From assembly GCA_001796355.1 (NCBI GenBank), contig MGMG01000069.1:1-45936 (forward strand): DNA of 45,936 bases, written 5' to 3'. Below, in pieces: positions 33,452 to 42,355 of the stretch. Within the stretch, counting starts at the first letter, position 1; each line of letters begins with the position of its first letter. The stretch comes from Chloroflexi bacterium GWB2_54_36. GTDB taxonomy: Bacteria; Chloroflexota; Anaerolineae; Anaerolineales; Anaerolineaceae. A program made the translations under genes and the position numbers. The notes beneath the pieces were generated by a model. The model searched no databases and was not told the origin of the DNA. It worked only from the letters and a program-made list of their open reading frames with translations.

Positions 33452-35395
33452 ATGTTGAGGAAAATCCGGCTTGGCTGGCTGGCTTTAAAAGAACTGGGCG
33501 TCGAACAAGTCTGTTTGTATGCGCTTTACCGCCTGGGGTTAGCGAGCGGCTACTTTCGGCTGCGTACTCCGGCCAGCCCAAAGAAGGTCTCGACAAAGGA
33601 ATTGAAGCTCCATCCCATTTTTGGCATCCCAACGCGTGACGAAATGGCTGGTTGGGTTGGTGGTTTGCGCGAGGAGATCATTCGCGAAGCGGAGGAAATT
33701 GTCAGCGGACAGGTACGCATATTTGGCGGACCGCCGGTAGCTTTGAACCTCGCCCCGCCGGGCGCCGACCGGCATTGGTCGCGGACGAGGCTCACCCCCG
33801 GCGAAGACATCAAATTCACCTGGGAACCAGCCCGCTTCGGCTGGGCGTTTACCCTTGGCCGCGCCTACCTGCTCACCGGCGATGAACGTTACCCCGAAGC
33901 TTTCTGGCAGTATTGGGAGCAGTTCACTGCCGGCAACCCGGTGAACTGCGGCCCAAACTGGGAATCCGGGCAGGAAGTCGCACTGCGCCTGATCGCCTGC
34001 CTGTTCGCCGCCCAGGTATTCGAGTTTTCCGTGCGCAGTACTCCGGAGCGTACCGTAGGTTTGGTGAAGGCTGTGGCTGACCATGCTGAGCGCATCCCAC
34101 CGACATTGATCTATGCCCGGGCGCAGAACAATAACCACCTTATCAGTGAAGCCTGCGGGCTGTACCTGGCCGGGGTTGCTCTTCCAGAGCATCCGCATGC
34201 TGCCGCGTGGAAGCAAACAGGCTGGCGGTGGCTGGAATATGCTCTCCGCAGCCAGATCGATCCCGACGGCACTTATGTGCAGCACAGCCTGAACTATCAT
34301 CGCATGGTGCTTCACCTGGCGTTGCTGGCGCAGGTTGGAGCGCGAACAGTCCGGCAGGAATTTTCGCCGCAAGCCAGGCAACGGCTGGCCGCGGCAACCC
34401 GTTGGCTGCTGGCCCAGGTGGACTGGACTTCAGGCGACGCGCCAAATCTTGGCAATAATGACGGCGCCAATATCCTGCCGTTTGGAACCAGCCAGTTTCG
34501 CGATCACCGCCCAGTGGCTCAGGCGGCTGCCGCTACGTTTTTAGCGGAACGCTGCCTGCCTGCCGGTCCATGGGATGAAATGTCCGCCTGGCTGGGAATC
34601 GCCCCGCTTGAACTGGCTGAAATGCCTAAACCGGTGGACAGTCCTGCTATCAAACGCTTGGGCAACATGGGCGAGTGGGCAACATTGCGTGGAGTGCACT
34701 TCCGTTCGCGGCCGGCGCATGCTGACCAGTTGCAGGTGGATTTATGGTACCGGGGCGTTAATGTCTTGCTTGACCCCGGGACGTATGCATACACTCACCA
34801 AGGGATTTGGAATAACGGGTTGGTGAATAACCGGGTGCATAATTCACCGGTGATCGATGATCTGGATCCGATGCTGAGCGGCGGGCGGTTCCTGTGGCTG
34901 AAGTGGGACCAGGCGCACTGGATCGAAGACGAGAGCCAGCCTGGCAAGCTCTTGACTGCCGAGCATGATGGCTATCAACGCCTTGGCAACCGGCACCGAC
35001 GAGCTTTGGCATGGCTGGCGCCCGGGTGCTGGCAGGTGACCGATTGGTTTACACCGGTTGGCAAGGTCAAGCAGCATCGTGCCACACTCCAGTGGCTGCT
35101 TCCAGCCTGGGATTGGTCGTTGGACGGAAGCCAATTAATTCTGGCGGGCAACCAGCTCAAGCTGTCGCTTATCGTTCAGGCCGTTCCGGCTGAAGCGCTG
35201 GAAAAATCGCAGCAGCGCCTGGTGCGGGGCGGGAGAGTTTTAGTAGGAAAATTGGATCATCCGGACACTTACGGCTGGTATTCTCCCACTTACGGCAGCA
35301 AGGTTGAAGCTTTGTCATATCAGGTTGATATCCATATAAATGCGCCGGTAAAGATCATCACCAATATCCAACTAGAGCACGCGATTCTTCCCTAG
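33452..35395 (+). CDS. Heparinase II/III-family protein
   Basis: A 647-residue uronate-polysaccharide lyase-like protein with no signal peptide visible. The N-terminal (alpha/alpha) toroid contains ARAQNNNHLISEACGLYLAG and YVQHSLNYHRMVLH (about residues 230-290), carrying the Asn, His and Tyr expected of the active site. The C-terminal half is the beta-sandwich heparinase domain with RPAHADQLQVDLWYRG, where the His-x-Asp is typical. Genes of this family inside biosynthesis operons are thought to trim or edit the polymer during export. Lack of a signal sequence is common in these loci but leaves the site of action open. Start ATG 33452, 34 bases after the hydrolase gene. Confidence 0.9.
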   Translation: MLRKIRLGWLALKELGVEQVCLYALYRLGLASGYFRLRTPASPKKVSTKELKLHPIFGIPTRDEMAGWVGGLREEIIREAEEIVSGQVRIFGGPPVALNLAPPGADRHWSRTRLTPGEDIKFTWEPARFGWAFTLGRAYLLTGDERYPEAFWQYWEQFTAGNPVNCGPNWESGQEVALRLIACLFAAQVFEFSVRSTPERTVGLVKAVADHAERIPPTLIYARAQNNNHLISEACGLYLAGVALPEHPHAAAWKQTGWRWLEYALRSQIDPDGTYVQHSLNYHRMVLHLALLAQVGARTVRQEFSPQARQRLAAATRWLLAQVDWTSGDAPNLGNNDGANILPFGTSQFRDHRPVAQAAAATFLAERCLPAGPWDEMSAWLGIAPLELAEMPKPVDSPAIKRLGNMGEWATLRGVHFRSRPAHADQLQVDLWYRGVNVLLDPGTYAYTHQGIWNNGLVNNRVHNSPVIDDLDPMLSGGRFLWLKWDQAHWIEDESQPGKLLTAEHDGYQRLGNRHRRALAWLAPGCWQVTDWFTPVGKVKQHRATLQWLLPAWDWSLDGSQLILAGNQLKLSLIVQAVPAEALEKSQQRLVRGGRVLVGKLDHPDTYGWYSPTYGSKVEALSYQVDIHINAPVKIITNIQLEHAILP

Positions 35396-35434
35396 TTGCC
35401 CTATTTCCATCGTTTCTGCCGGGCGTTAATGGAT

Positions 35435-35440
35435 TAAAAT
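35435..35440 (+). promoter_or_regulatory. -10 box just ahead of the GT4 gene
   Basis: TAAAAT ends six bases before the ATG at 35447; the predicted transcription start would lie on the start codon. No clear -35 box, so this may add to read-through from upstream. Confidence 0.35.
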
Positions 35441-35446
35441 GAATTT

Positions 35447-36661
35447 ATGCATATCCTGTTAATTCATCAGGCCTTTGCGGCGTTGGATGAGGCCGGTGGG
35501 ACGCGCCATCACGAAATGGCGCGTTTTCTCGTCGCGCAGGGCCATAGAGTCACCATTATTGCCAGTCCGGTCAGTTACCTGACCGGCGGAGCCCGCGGGG
35601 AAAAAATACCCTGGAAAAACCGTGAAGAACCCGAGCCTGGCATCACCATCCTGCGCACGTACACCATTCCGGCGCTGCATAAAAGTTTTGTCCACCGAGT
35701 GTTCAGTTTCTTTAGCTTTATGTTTTCCTCCTTCATCGTTGGGCTGGGGGTGCGCGGCATCGATCTGGTGTGGGGCACATCACCGCCAATTTTTCAGGGA
35801 ATGACCGCCTGGCTTCTGGCGCGGCTCAAACGGGTGCCATTTTTGTTCGAGGTGCGCGACCTGTGGCCAGCCTTTGCAGTGGCGGTTGGTGTGCTCAGAA
35901 ACCGCATGTTAATCCAGCTCTCCGAATGGCTCGAACGATTCCTTTACCGCCGCGCTGATCGGGTGGTGGTCAACTCACCCGGGTTTATCCCGCATGTGAC
36001 GAGCCGTGGGGCGCGGTTTGTGGAGTTGGTGCCAAACGGCGCCGACCCCGATATGTTCACACCCAACGCCGACGGCCAGGCGTTCCTGGCGCAGCACCAG
36101 TTAGACAATAAATTTATAGCCATGTATGCCGGGGCGCACGGGCTTTCCAATGATTTGGGCGTATTGCTTCAGGCAGCGTCTCAACTGATCGACCGTCCGG
36201 ATATTCAACTGGTATTTGTCGGCGACGGCAAGGAAAAACCCGCCCTGGTAGCCCAAGCCAACCGGCTCCAATTGAAGAACGTTTCTTTCATCCCTTCACA
36301 GCCAAAAAGCCAAATGGCCGATGTCCTGGCGGCAGCGGACGTCTGCATTGCCATTCTTAAACCAATCGAACTTTACCGAACCACATACCCCAACAAAGTG
36401 TTTGATTATATGGCGGCTGGCCGGGCGGTAATTCTGGCGATTGGCGGGGTTATTTGCGATGTCATCAACCAGGAAAACGCAGGTCTAGCCGTCTCACCCG
36501 GAGACCCAACCGAGCTCGCTGCTGCGATCCGCCGTCTGGCCGATGATAAAGACCTTACGAAAGCGTTGGGCGCTGCCGGGCGAATCGCCGTGGAAAAACG
36601 GTACAATCGAATGATAACTTCAAAGCAATTCAACCTTCTGCTGGAAGATATGGTTAGGTAA
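35447..36661 (+). CDS. GT4-family glycosyltransferase (WcaI-like)
   Basis: A 404-residue GT-B enzyme for exopolysaccharide. The N-terminal domain begins HILLIHQAFAALDEAGGTRHHEMARFL, the form of the WcaI/WbuB subgroup that uses UDP-sugars, with a hydrophobic surface stretch (about residues 82-120) that could dock on the membrane. The C-terminal domain has the donor-site pattern ending in the E-x7-E region around VLAAADVCIAILKP and GLAVSPGDP. No Shine-Dalgarno sequence precedes the ATG. The response-regulator gene begins three bases after the stop, an intimate link between glycan synthesis and signalling. Confidence 0.9.
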   Translation: MHILLIHQAFAALDEAGGTRHHEMARFLVAQGHRVTIIASPVSYLTGGARGEKIPWKNREEPEPGITILRTYTIPALHKSFVHRVFSFFSFMFSSFIVGLGVRGIDLVWGTSPPIFQGMTAWLLARLKRVPFLFEVRDLWPAFAVAVGVLRNRMLIQLSEWLERFLYRRADRVVVNSPGFIPHVTSRGARFVELVPNGADPDMFTPNADGQAFLAQHQLDNKFIAMYAGAHGLSNDLGVLLQAASQLIDRPDIQLVFVGDGKEKPALVAQANRLQLKNVSFIPSQPKSQMADVLAAADVCIAILKPIELYRTTYPNKVFDYMAAGRAVILAIGGVICDVINQENAGLAVSPGDPTELAAAIRRLADDKDLTKALGAAGRIAVEKRYNRMITSKQFNLLLEDMVR

Positions 36662-36664
36662 AAC

Positions 36665-37375
36665 ATGGCCGACAAGATCCTGGTCGTAGAAGATGAGCTG
36701 TCCTTACAAGAGACTCTGGCCTACAATCTCAAAAAGCAGGGCTATGAGGTCGAAACGGTAGGGGATGGGCTGGCTGCGCTGGATAAAGCCCGCCAGGCTC
36801 ATCCGGACTTGATCGTCCTCGACCTGATGTTACCCGGCATGGACGGCTTTGAAGTCTGCCGGATTCTCCGGCAGGAAATGACCACACCCGTGCTCATGCT
36901 GACCGCCCGTGACGATGAGATTGACCGAGTAGTAGGGTTGGAGGTCGGGGCAGACGATTACATGACCAAACCCTTCAGCATGCGCGAATTGATGGCACGG
37001 GTAAAAGCCATGCTGCGCCGTGTTCGGCTGGTGCGCGAGGAAATCAATCTGGCAGCGACTTCTCAAACTGCCGGGCAGCCGTTGACCTTTGATGATTTAA
37101 TCATCGACGTGACTCGGCGTGAAGTGCGCGCCCAAGATCATGTGCTGGCGCTCAAACCGAAAGAATTTGAACTGCTGCATTTCTTAGCCCAACATCGCGG
37201 GAAAGTCCTTACCCGAGAGTTCATCCTGGAACGCGTCTGGGGGTGGGAGTATATTGGCGACAGCCGCACGGTGGACGTGCATGTACGCTGGCTGCGCGAG
37301 AAGATTGAACCTAACCCGGCTCAGCCAAAACGTATTGTAACCGTGCGGGGCGCGGGCTATCGATTCGAAGGCTAA
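36665..37375 (+). CDS. PhoB/OmpR-family response regulator
   Basis: A 236-residue DNA-binding regulator. The receiver domain (about 1-115) carries the phosphorylated Asp at D53 ([12 protein letters not shown]), the acidic pair near EDE (9-11), Thr in LMLTARD and Lys in TKPFS. The C-terminal winged helix (about 140-236) has the typical [12 protein letters not shown] and [13 protein letters not shown] helices with GAGYRFE at the end. The histidine kinase starts three bases downstream. Targets unknown; the location after a glycosyltransferase suggests regulation of envelope or glycan genes. PhoB-PhoR-like phosphate control is possible, but no pst genes are here. Confidence 0.94.
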   Translation: MADKILVVEDELSLQETLAYNLKKQGYEVETVGDGLAALDKARQAHPDLIVLDLMLPGMDGFEVCRILRQEMTTPVLMLTARDDEIDRVVGLEVGADDYMTKPFSMRELMARVKAMLRRVRLVREEINLAATSQTAGQPLTFDDLIIDVTRREVRAQDHVLALKPKEFELLHFLAQHRGKVLTREFILERVWGWEYIGDSRTVDVHVRWLREKIEPNPAQPKRIVTVRGAGYRFEG

Positions 37376-37378
37376 ATC

Positions 37379-39133
37379 ATGCGCGGATCCCTGGTCTGGC
37401 GAATTGCGGTTCCGTTTATCGTTTTGATTTTGCTCTCGGTGGGTGGCGTAAGCCTGTATTTCACCCATTACACCGAACAGCGTTATACCGACAATCTGCA
37501 TGAAAGTCTGAAAACTTCAGCCAACATATTAGCACGGGATGTGGCGGAACGCATTCAAAACGGCGCTTCTTATGATGACCTGGCGTTGGTAATCAGTTCC
37601 TACGCCGAATTGACCCAGACCCGCATTACCTTGATCCGTAGCGACGGGGTTGTGGCAGCCGATTCGCTGGCCGATCCAAAAACTATGAGCAATCATTTGG
37701 ACCGCCCGGAAGTGAAAGAGGCCCTGAAAGGACCTGAGGGAGCGGAGATCCGCTTCAGCGACACCTTGAAACGCAGGTTTTACTATTTGGCGGTGCCGGT
37801 TTTGTCCAATGGTAATACGATTGCGGTCATCCGCCTGGCGCGTGACTTATCGGTCATCGAAGGCGAATTGCGCAATCTGCGGATGGGAATTCTGGGGGTT
37901 GGAGCGGCGATCACGCTGCTGGCTGTCCTTTTGGCTTATCTGGTTGCAGAAGAAACACTTCGGCCGCTGCGCAAGCTCGCCAATAAAGTCCAGAGCTTGA
38001 AGCAGGGTGACCCAAATATTGATTTGCCATCAGGCCGGAAAGATGAAATTGGCCTGCTCAGCCGGTCCTTCGAACAGGTAGCCGGACAGCTTTCCACGCA
38101 AATGGCAGATTTCCAGGAGGAGCGCGGCAAACTGGAAGCTGTTTTGCGTCATATGACCGATGCAGTCCTGATTGTCGATAAAGCTGGAAAAGTAATTCTG
38201 GCCAACCCGGCAGCGGCGAAATTGTTCCATACCCAGATCGACCAGACGCTTGGGCGTTCTCTGGTTGAGGTCGTTCGCCAACACCAGTTCGTAGAATTGT
38301 GGCGGGTTTCGCGCGATAGTGGAAAACAACAAATATCGACGATAGAAACCAGTCCGGAACGCTATTTTGTTCAGGGGACAGCGACTCCCTTGGAATCCAG
38401 CCTGCCGGGGAGCACCCTTCTTGTCTTCCAGAACCTTACCCGCATCCATCGGCTGGAAACCGTCCGGCGCGATTTTGTCAGCAATGTCTCTCATGAACTG
38501 CGCACCCCGCTGGCTTCCCTTAAGGCATTGACTGAAACCTTGCAGGAAGGGGCTTTGGAAGATCCTCCCGCTGCCAGGCGCTTTCTGCAGCGCATGGAAG
38601 ATGAGATCGACAACCTGACCCAAATGGTGCGTGAGCTATTGGACCTCTCCCGGATTGAGTCGGGACGCGTGCCGTTCGATCGCCGTCCCGTGAATCCGTT
38701 GATTATGATGGACAATGCGGTCGAGCGGATGCGGATGCAGGCGGAACGCGGGGGGTTGAAAATACAAATAGATGCCAGCGAATCCCTGCCCGAGGTCATG
38801 GCAGACGCTGACCGAATCGAAGCGGTGCTGGTGAACTTGCTGCACAATGCCATCAAATTCACCAAACCCGGCGGTCAAATTGTCGTGAGTGCCAGTCAGG
38901 ACGGAGACAAAGTCGTGTTCTCGGTGCGTGACACCGGAATCGGTATTAAGCCAGAAGATTTGGCGCGTATCTTCGAGCGTTTCTACAAAGCTGACCAATC
39001 GCGCTCCGGTGGGGGCACCGGTCTGGGACTTTCCATCGCCCGCCATACCATCGAAGGACACAAAGGACGCATCTGGGCGGAAAGCTACCTTGGGCAGGGA
39101 AGCTCTTTTTTCTTCAGCTTGCCAACCGCTTAA
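37379..39133 (+). CDS. Sensor histidine kinase (PhoR-like)
   Basis: A 584-residue membrane kinase partnering the response regulator. Layout: first membrane helix (about residues 9-29), extracellular sensor domain (30-165), second helix (about 166-187), HAMP (190-245), PAS domain (about 255-350), HisKA with phosphorylated H372 in NVSHELRTPLASL, and HATPase with N box (NLLHNAIKF), G1 (DTGIGIKPED), F (FERFYK) and G2 (GGTGLGLS). This order matches PhoR-type kinases. The stimulus is unknown. The gene starts three bases after the regulator and ends 226 bases before cydA. Confidence 0.93.
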   Translation: MRGSLVWRIAVPFIVLILLSVGGVSLYFTHYTEQRYTDNLHESLKTSANILARDVAERIQNGASYDDLALVISSYAELTQTRITLIRSDGVVAADSLADPKTMSNHLDRPEVKEALKGPEGAEIRFSDTLKRRFYYLAVPVLSNGNTIAVIRLARDLSVIEGELRNLRMGILGVGAAITLLAVLLAYLVAEETLRPLRKLANKVQSLKQGDPNIDLPSGRKDEIGLLSRSFEQVAGQLSTQMADFQEERGKLEAVLRHMTDAVLIVDKAGKVILANPAAAKLFHTQIDQTLGRSLVEVVRQHQFVELWRVSRDSGKQQISTIETSPERYFVQGTATPLESSLPGSTLLVFQNLTRIHRLETVRRDFVSNVSHELRTPLASLKALTETLQEGALEDPPAARRFLQRMEDEIDNLTQMVRELLDLSRIESGRVPFDRRPVNPLIMMDNAVERMRMQAERGGLKIQIDASESLPEVMADADRIEAVLVNLLHNAIKFTKPGGQIVVSASQDGDKVVFSVRDTGIGIKPEDLARIFERFYKADQSRSGGGTGLGLSIARHTIEGHKGRIWAESYLGQGSSFFFSLPTA

Positions 39134-39223
39134 AGGCATGCTAAACTCAAATTAAATAAGTTCTCGGCGGGGAAAAAGCCACAGCCAGGGGGGAAACTGC
39201 GATTTCCTGCAACATACATGCGA

Positions 39224-39242
39224 GGAATAAAGATTTTATTCC
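39224..39242. promoter_or_regulatory. Inverted repeat upstream of cydAB (possible operator)
   Basis: GGAATAAA and TTTATTCC form a perfect 8-bp inverted repeat with a 3-base centre, 118 bases before the cydA ATG. It lacks a T-tract, so an operator is more likely than a terminator. A candidate promoter follows: TTGACA (39322-39327), 18 bases, GATAAG (39346-39351), but this -10 overlaps the ribosome binding site and is doubtful. Confidence 0.4.
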
Positions 39243-39359
39243 AATATCTATCTGCGTGAATTTTTAGCCGCCCTCCCGAAGCTGGCCAACGGATTGCGGT
39301 ACTTTATTTGGTCTGTTCAGGTTGACAGATTGCTTATCATCATCCGATAAGGAGCAGGC

Positions 39360-40742
39360 ATGGATCCGACTACCGGAATTCTCTCTCAATGGCAGTTTGC
39401 AATTACCTCCATCTACCATTTCTTTTTTGTCCCCCTGACGCTTGGTTTATCTGTTCTGGTCGCGATCATGGAAACCATGTATTTACGCACCGGGCAGGTG
39501 ATGTTCAAGCGCATGACAAAATTTTGGGGCAACCTGTTCATCATCAATTTTGCTATGGGCGTCGTCACCGGTATCGTGCAGGAGTTTCAATTTGGCATGA
39601 ACTGGTCGGAGTATTCGCGCTATGTTGGAGATGTGTTTGGCGCACCCCTGGCGATCGAAGCGCTGCTAGCGTTCTTTCTCGAATCGACTTTCCTGGGATT
39701 GTGGATTTTTGGCTGGGATAAACTATCCAAAGGGATGCATTTGGCGGCGATTTGGCTGGTGGCGATTGGCTCCACCCTCTCTGCATACTGGATTTTGGTG
39801 GCTAATTCGTTCATGCAATCGCCGGTCGGTTTCGTCGAAGAGAATGGCCGGTTGGTGCTGCAAGATTTTGGGGCACTGCTAACCAACCCGTATGTCTGGG
39901 GGCAATTTTCGCACACGATTTTTTCTGGTTACACTACCGGCGCGTTTTTTGTCATTGGGATCAGTGCTTACCATATCCTTCGTCGGCATCAATCCGATCT
40001 TTTCAAGCGCTCCTTCCAGATCGCGGCTGTGTTCGGTGTGATCGCAGTTTTCCTGGTAGTGTTGGTGGGTCACAACCAGGCGCAGCGCATGGTTCAACTG
40101 CAGCCGATGAAAATCGCCGCCGCTGAAGGGTTGCTCGAAACCGAAAATCCGGCGTCCTTCTCGCTATTGACCGTTATCGATCAAAAAACATTGACTCCCA
40201 AGGTATCCATTCGTATTCCGCGCATTTTGAGTTTGCTGGCATACAACCGGCTGGATGGTGAGGTAAAGGGCATCAATGAATTGCAGGCATCTTTTGAGGC
40301 TCAACACGGCCCCGGCAATTACATCCCTTCGATCTGGATGACCTACTGGGCATTCCGGGTGATGGTTGGCGCTGGCTTTTTGATGTTGCTGCTGGCCGCT
40401 TACGCTTTGTACCGTACCATGCGCAATCAACTCACCGCGAAAACCTGGCTGCTGGGAATTTTTCCGTTCGCTTTATTTCTGCCGTACCTGGCCAATTCAA
40501 GCGGATGGATCTTGACGGAAATGGGACGCCAACCCTGGGTGGTTTACAACTACATGCGCACCGCCGATGCGTTTTCACCATCCCTCACTCCCGGAATGGT
40601 CATCGCCAGCCTGGTTTCCTTCACGCTGGTGTATGGACTGCTGATGGGCGCTGATATATTCCTGCTGGCAAAATATGCTCGCGCCGGCGCTGAACCCGCC
40701 GGGGAGAAACGCACAGTCGAAGAAGAGACCTACTGGGAATAG
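39360..40742 (+). CDS. cydA: Cytochrome bd oxidase subunit I
   Basis: Haem-bearing subunit of the quinol:oxygen oxidoreductase in the membrane, reducing oxygen to water with high affinity. 460 residues and nine or so membrane helices. The haem ligand His of the first helix is about H20 (SIYHFFFVPLT), further His/Met ligands follow, and the GRQPW motif is at 389-393. The length and the modest segment between helices six and seven mark the short-Q-loop form, unlike the 522-residue E. coli subunit. AGGAG stands before the ATG. cydB follows after eight bases. In a mostly anaerobic lineage, this oxidase probably serves oxygen scavenging (inference). Confidence 0.96.
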   Translation: MDPTTGILSQWQFAITSIYHFFFVPLTLGLSVLVAIMETMYLRTGQVMFKRMTKFWGNLFIINFAMGVVTGIVQEFQFGMNWSEYSRYVGDVFGAPLAIEALLAFFLESTFLGLWIFGWDKLSKGMHLAAIWLVAIGSTLSAYWILVANSFMQSPVGFVEENGRLVLQDFGALLTNPYVWGQFSHTIFSGYTTGAFFVIGISAYHILRRHQSDLFKRSFQIAAVFGVIAVFLVVLVGHNQAQRMVQLQPMKIAAAEGLLETENPASFSLLTVIDQKTLTPKVSIRIPRILSLLAYNRLDGEVKGINELQASFEAQHGPGNYIPSIWMTYWAFRVMVGAGFLMLLLAAYALYRTMRNQLTAKTWLLGIFPFALFLPYLANSSGWILTEMGRQPWVVYNYMRTADAFSPSLTPGMVIASLVSFTLVYGLLMGADIFLLAKYARAGAEPAGEKRTVEEETYWE

Positions 40743-40750
40743 GAGCTGAA

Positions 40751-41767
40751 ATGGATCTGAACACCTTATGGTTTATTCTCATCGGGATTTTGTTTGTCGG
40801 CTACTTCATCCTGGAAGGTTTTGACCTCGGGGTCGGCATCTGGCTGCCATTTCTAGGCAAAAATGATACCCACCGCCGCATGATCATCAACACCATCGGG
40901 CCGCATTGGGATGGCAATGAAGTCTGGTTGATCACAGCCGGCGGCGCCATGTTTGCCGCTTTTCCAGGTTGGTATGCCACCTTATTCAGCAGTTTTTATC
41001 TGCCGCTATTGATCATGCTGCTGGCCTTGATTGTCCGCGGGGTGGCGCTCGAGTTTCGCAGCAAACATGACAGCCTGCGCTGGCGATCCTTCTGGGATTG
41101 GGCGATTTGCATTGGCAGCTTCTTCCCGGCTTTGTTGTGGGGCGTGGCTTTTGCCAACTTTGTCCGTGGAATACCGATAGACGCAACCAAGAATTTTGTG
41201 GGCAGCTTCGGCGATCTGATCAATATTTATTCGCTGCTGGGCGGGCTGGTGACTTTGACCGGGTTTATGTTGCATGGCGCGCTTTTCCTGTCGTTGAAAG
41301 CGGCCGAACCCATCCAGTCGATTGCCCGGTATGCCGCCAGCCGCATCTGGGTCGTTGCGACGGCGGTTTTGATAGCCGCAGTCATTGCAACCTATTTCTT
41401 CACCGACATTTTGCAAAAGCTTGGGGTCAATCCCGGGCTGGTTCCGATTGGGGCCGTTGCTGCGGTGCTGGTGTGCGGCTGGTTCATCCGTCAAAAACGG
41501 GATGGGTGGGCGTTTACCGTTAACAGCCTGGCCATTTTGTTTACCGCAGCGACCTCCTTTATGATCCTTTATCCACGTGTGCTGGTTTCGATCCTCGACC
41601 CCAATTTCAGCCTTACCATCTACAACAGCGCGTCCGGTCCTCATACCTTGCGTATCATGTCCACCGTGGCATTGATATTTGTGCCCATTGTATTGATCTA
41701 CCAGGGTTGGAGCTACTGGGTTTTCCGCAAACGCATCACGGCTGACCCGTCTGACTTGCATTACTAG
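40751..41767 (+). CDS. cydB: Cytochrome bd oxidase subunit II
   Basis: Haem-free partner of CydA that completes the bd oxidase. 338 residues, eight membrane helices. The N-terminal LWFILIGILFVGYFILEGFDLGVG and the GPHWDGNEVWLI motif are diagnostic of the family. The ATG at 40751 follows AGGAG. No cydC or cydD transporter genes are next to it, and no CydX-like small gene can be recognised in the 103 bases that follow, which already contain the ridA promoter region. Confidence 0.96.
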   Translation: MDLNTLWFILIGILFVGYFILEGFDLGVGIWLPFLGKNDTHRRMIINTIGPHWDGNEVWLITAGGAMFAAFPGWYATLFSSFYLPLLIMLLALIVRGVALEFRSKHDSLRWRSFWDWAICIGSFFPALLWGVAFANFVRGIPIDATKNFVGSFGDLINIYSLLGGLVTLTGFMLHGALFLSLKAAEPIQSIARYAASRIWVVATAVLIAAVIATYFFTDILQKLGVNPGLVPIGAVAAVLVCGWFIRQKRDGWAFTVNSLAILFTAATSFMILYPRVLVSILDPNFSLTIYNSASGPHTLRIMSTVALIFVPIVLIYQGWSYWVFRKRITADPSDLHY

Positions 41768-41870
41768 ATTCGTGGCATTTCGCCAGGCTGGCAGCCATAT
41801 CCGGCCCGAGAGCTTTACCATTCCGGTTAGTTCGTATAAAATGAGGGAAAATTGTTTCAGGAGGACAGAC

Positions 41871-42284
41871 GTGCATCATTGCCGCGAAAAAGAAATCGTG
41901 CGAACGAATAATGCGCCAAAAGCGATTGGTCCCTATTCTGTAGGAGTCAAAGCCAGTCATTTTGTTTTTACCGCTGGCCAAATTGGGCTGGAACCGCAAA
42001 CAGGTGTGATTGTGGCAGGCGGGATCGAAGCTGAAACCCGCCAGGCATTGACCAATGTGCGCGCCATTCTCGAGGAAGCCGGATCATCTTTGGATCTGGT
42101 TGTTAAGACAACGGTATTCTTGCAGGACATGAACGATTTTGCCCGCATGAATGCGGTATACGGAGAATTCTTCGTAACCGACCCACCGGCTCGGTCAGCC
42201 GTTCAGGTGGCAGGATTGCCCAAGGGTGCGCAGGTTGAAATCGAAGCGGTTGCCCTGGTCCCCTGTGAAAAGCATCAAGATTAA
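41871..42284 (+). CDS. ridA: RidA-family reactive intermediate deaminase
   Basis: Hydrolyses reactive enamine/imine intermediates left by pyridoxal-phosphate enzymes to the keto acid and ammonia; works as a cytosolic trimer. 137 residues from the GTG at 41871, which has a perfect AGGAGG six bases upstream; earlier codons are not conserved-looking. Family signature: AIGPYSVGVKA near the start, GQIGLEP, and the C-terminal PPARSAVQVAGLPKGAQVEIEAVA, with the Arg that binds the carboxylate (about R112) and the late Glu (about E124). A TATAAA at 41835-41840 is the likely -10 box, so it is probably transcribed independently of cydAB. Confidence 0.94.
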   Translation: MHHCREKEIVRTNNAPKAIGPYSVGVKASHFVFTAGQIGLEPQTGVIVAGGIEAETRQALTNVRAILEEAGSSLDLVVKTTVFLQDMNDFARMNAVYGEFFVTDPPARSAVQVAGLPKGAQVEIEAVALVPCEKHQD

Positions 42285-42355
42285 ATTTCCGGTTCATTTT
42301 TCTGAATGTTTTTATCCATATCGATCCTGCCGACTGGTCAGGTCATTGCGCTGAG

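Noticed and set aside
41006-41821. 271-residue minus-strand frame opposite cydB
   Set aside because: cydB is unmistakable on the plus strand; the antisense is a composition artefact of hydrophobic codons.
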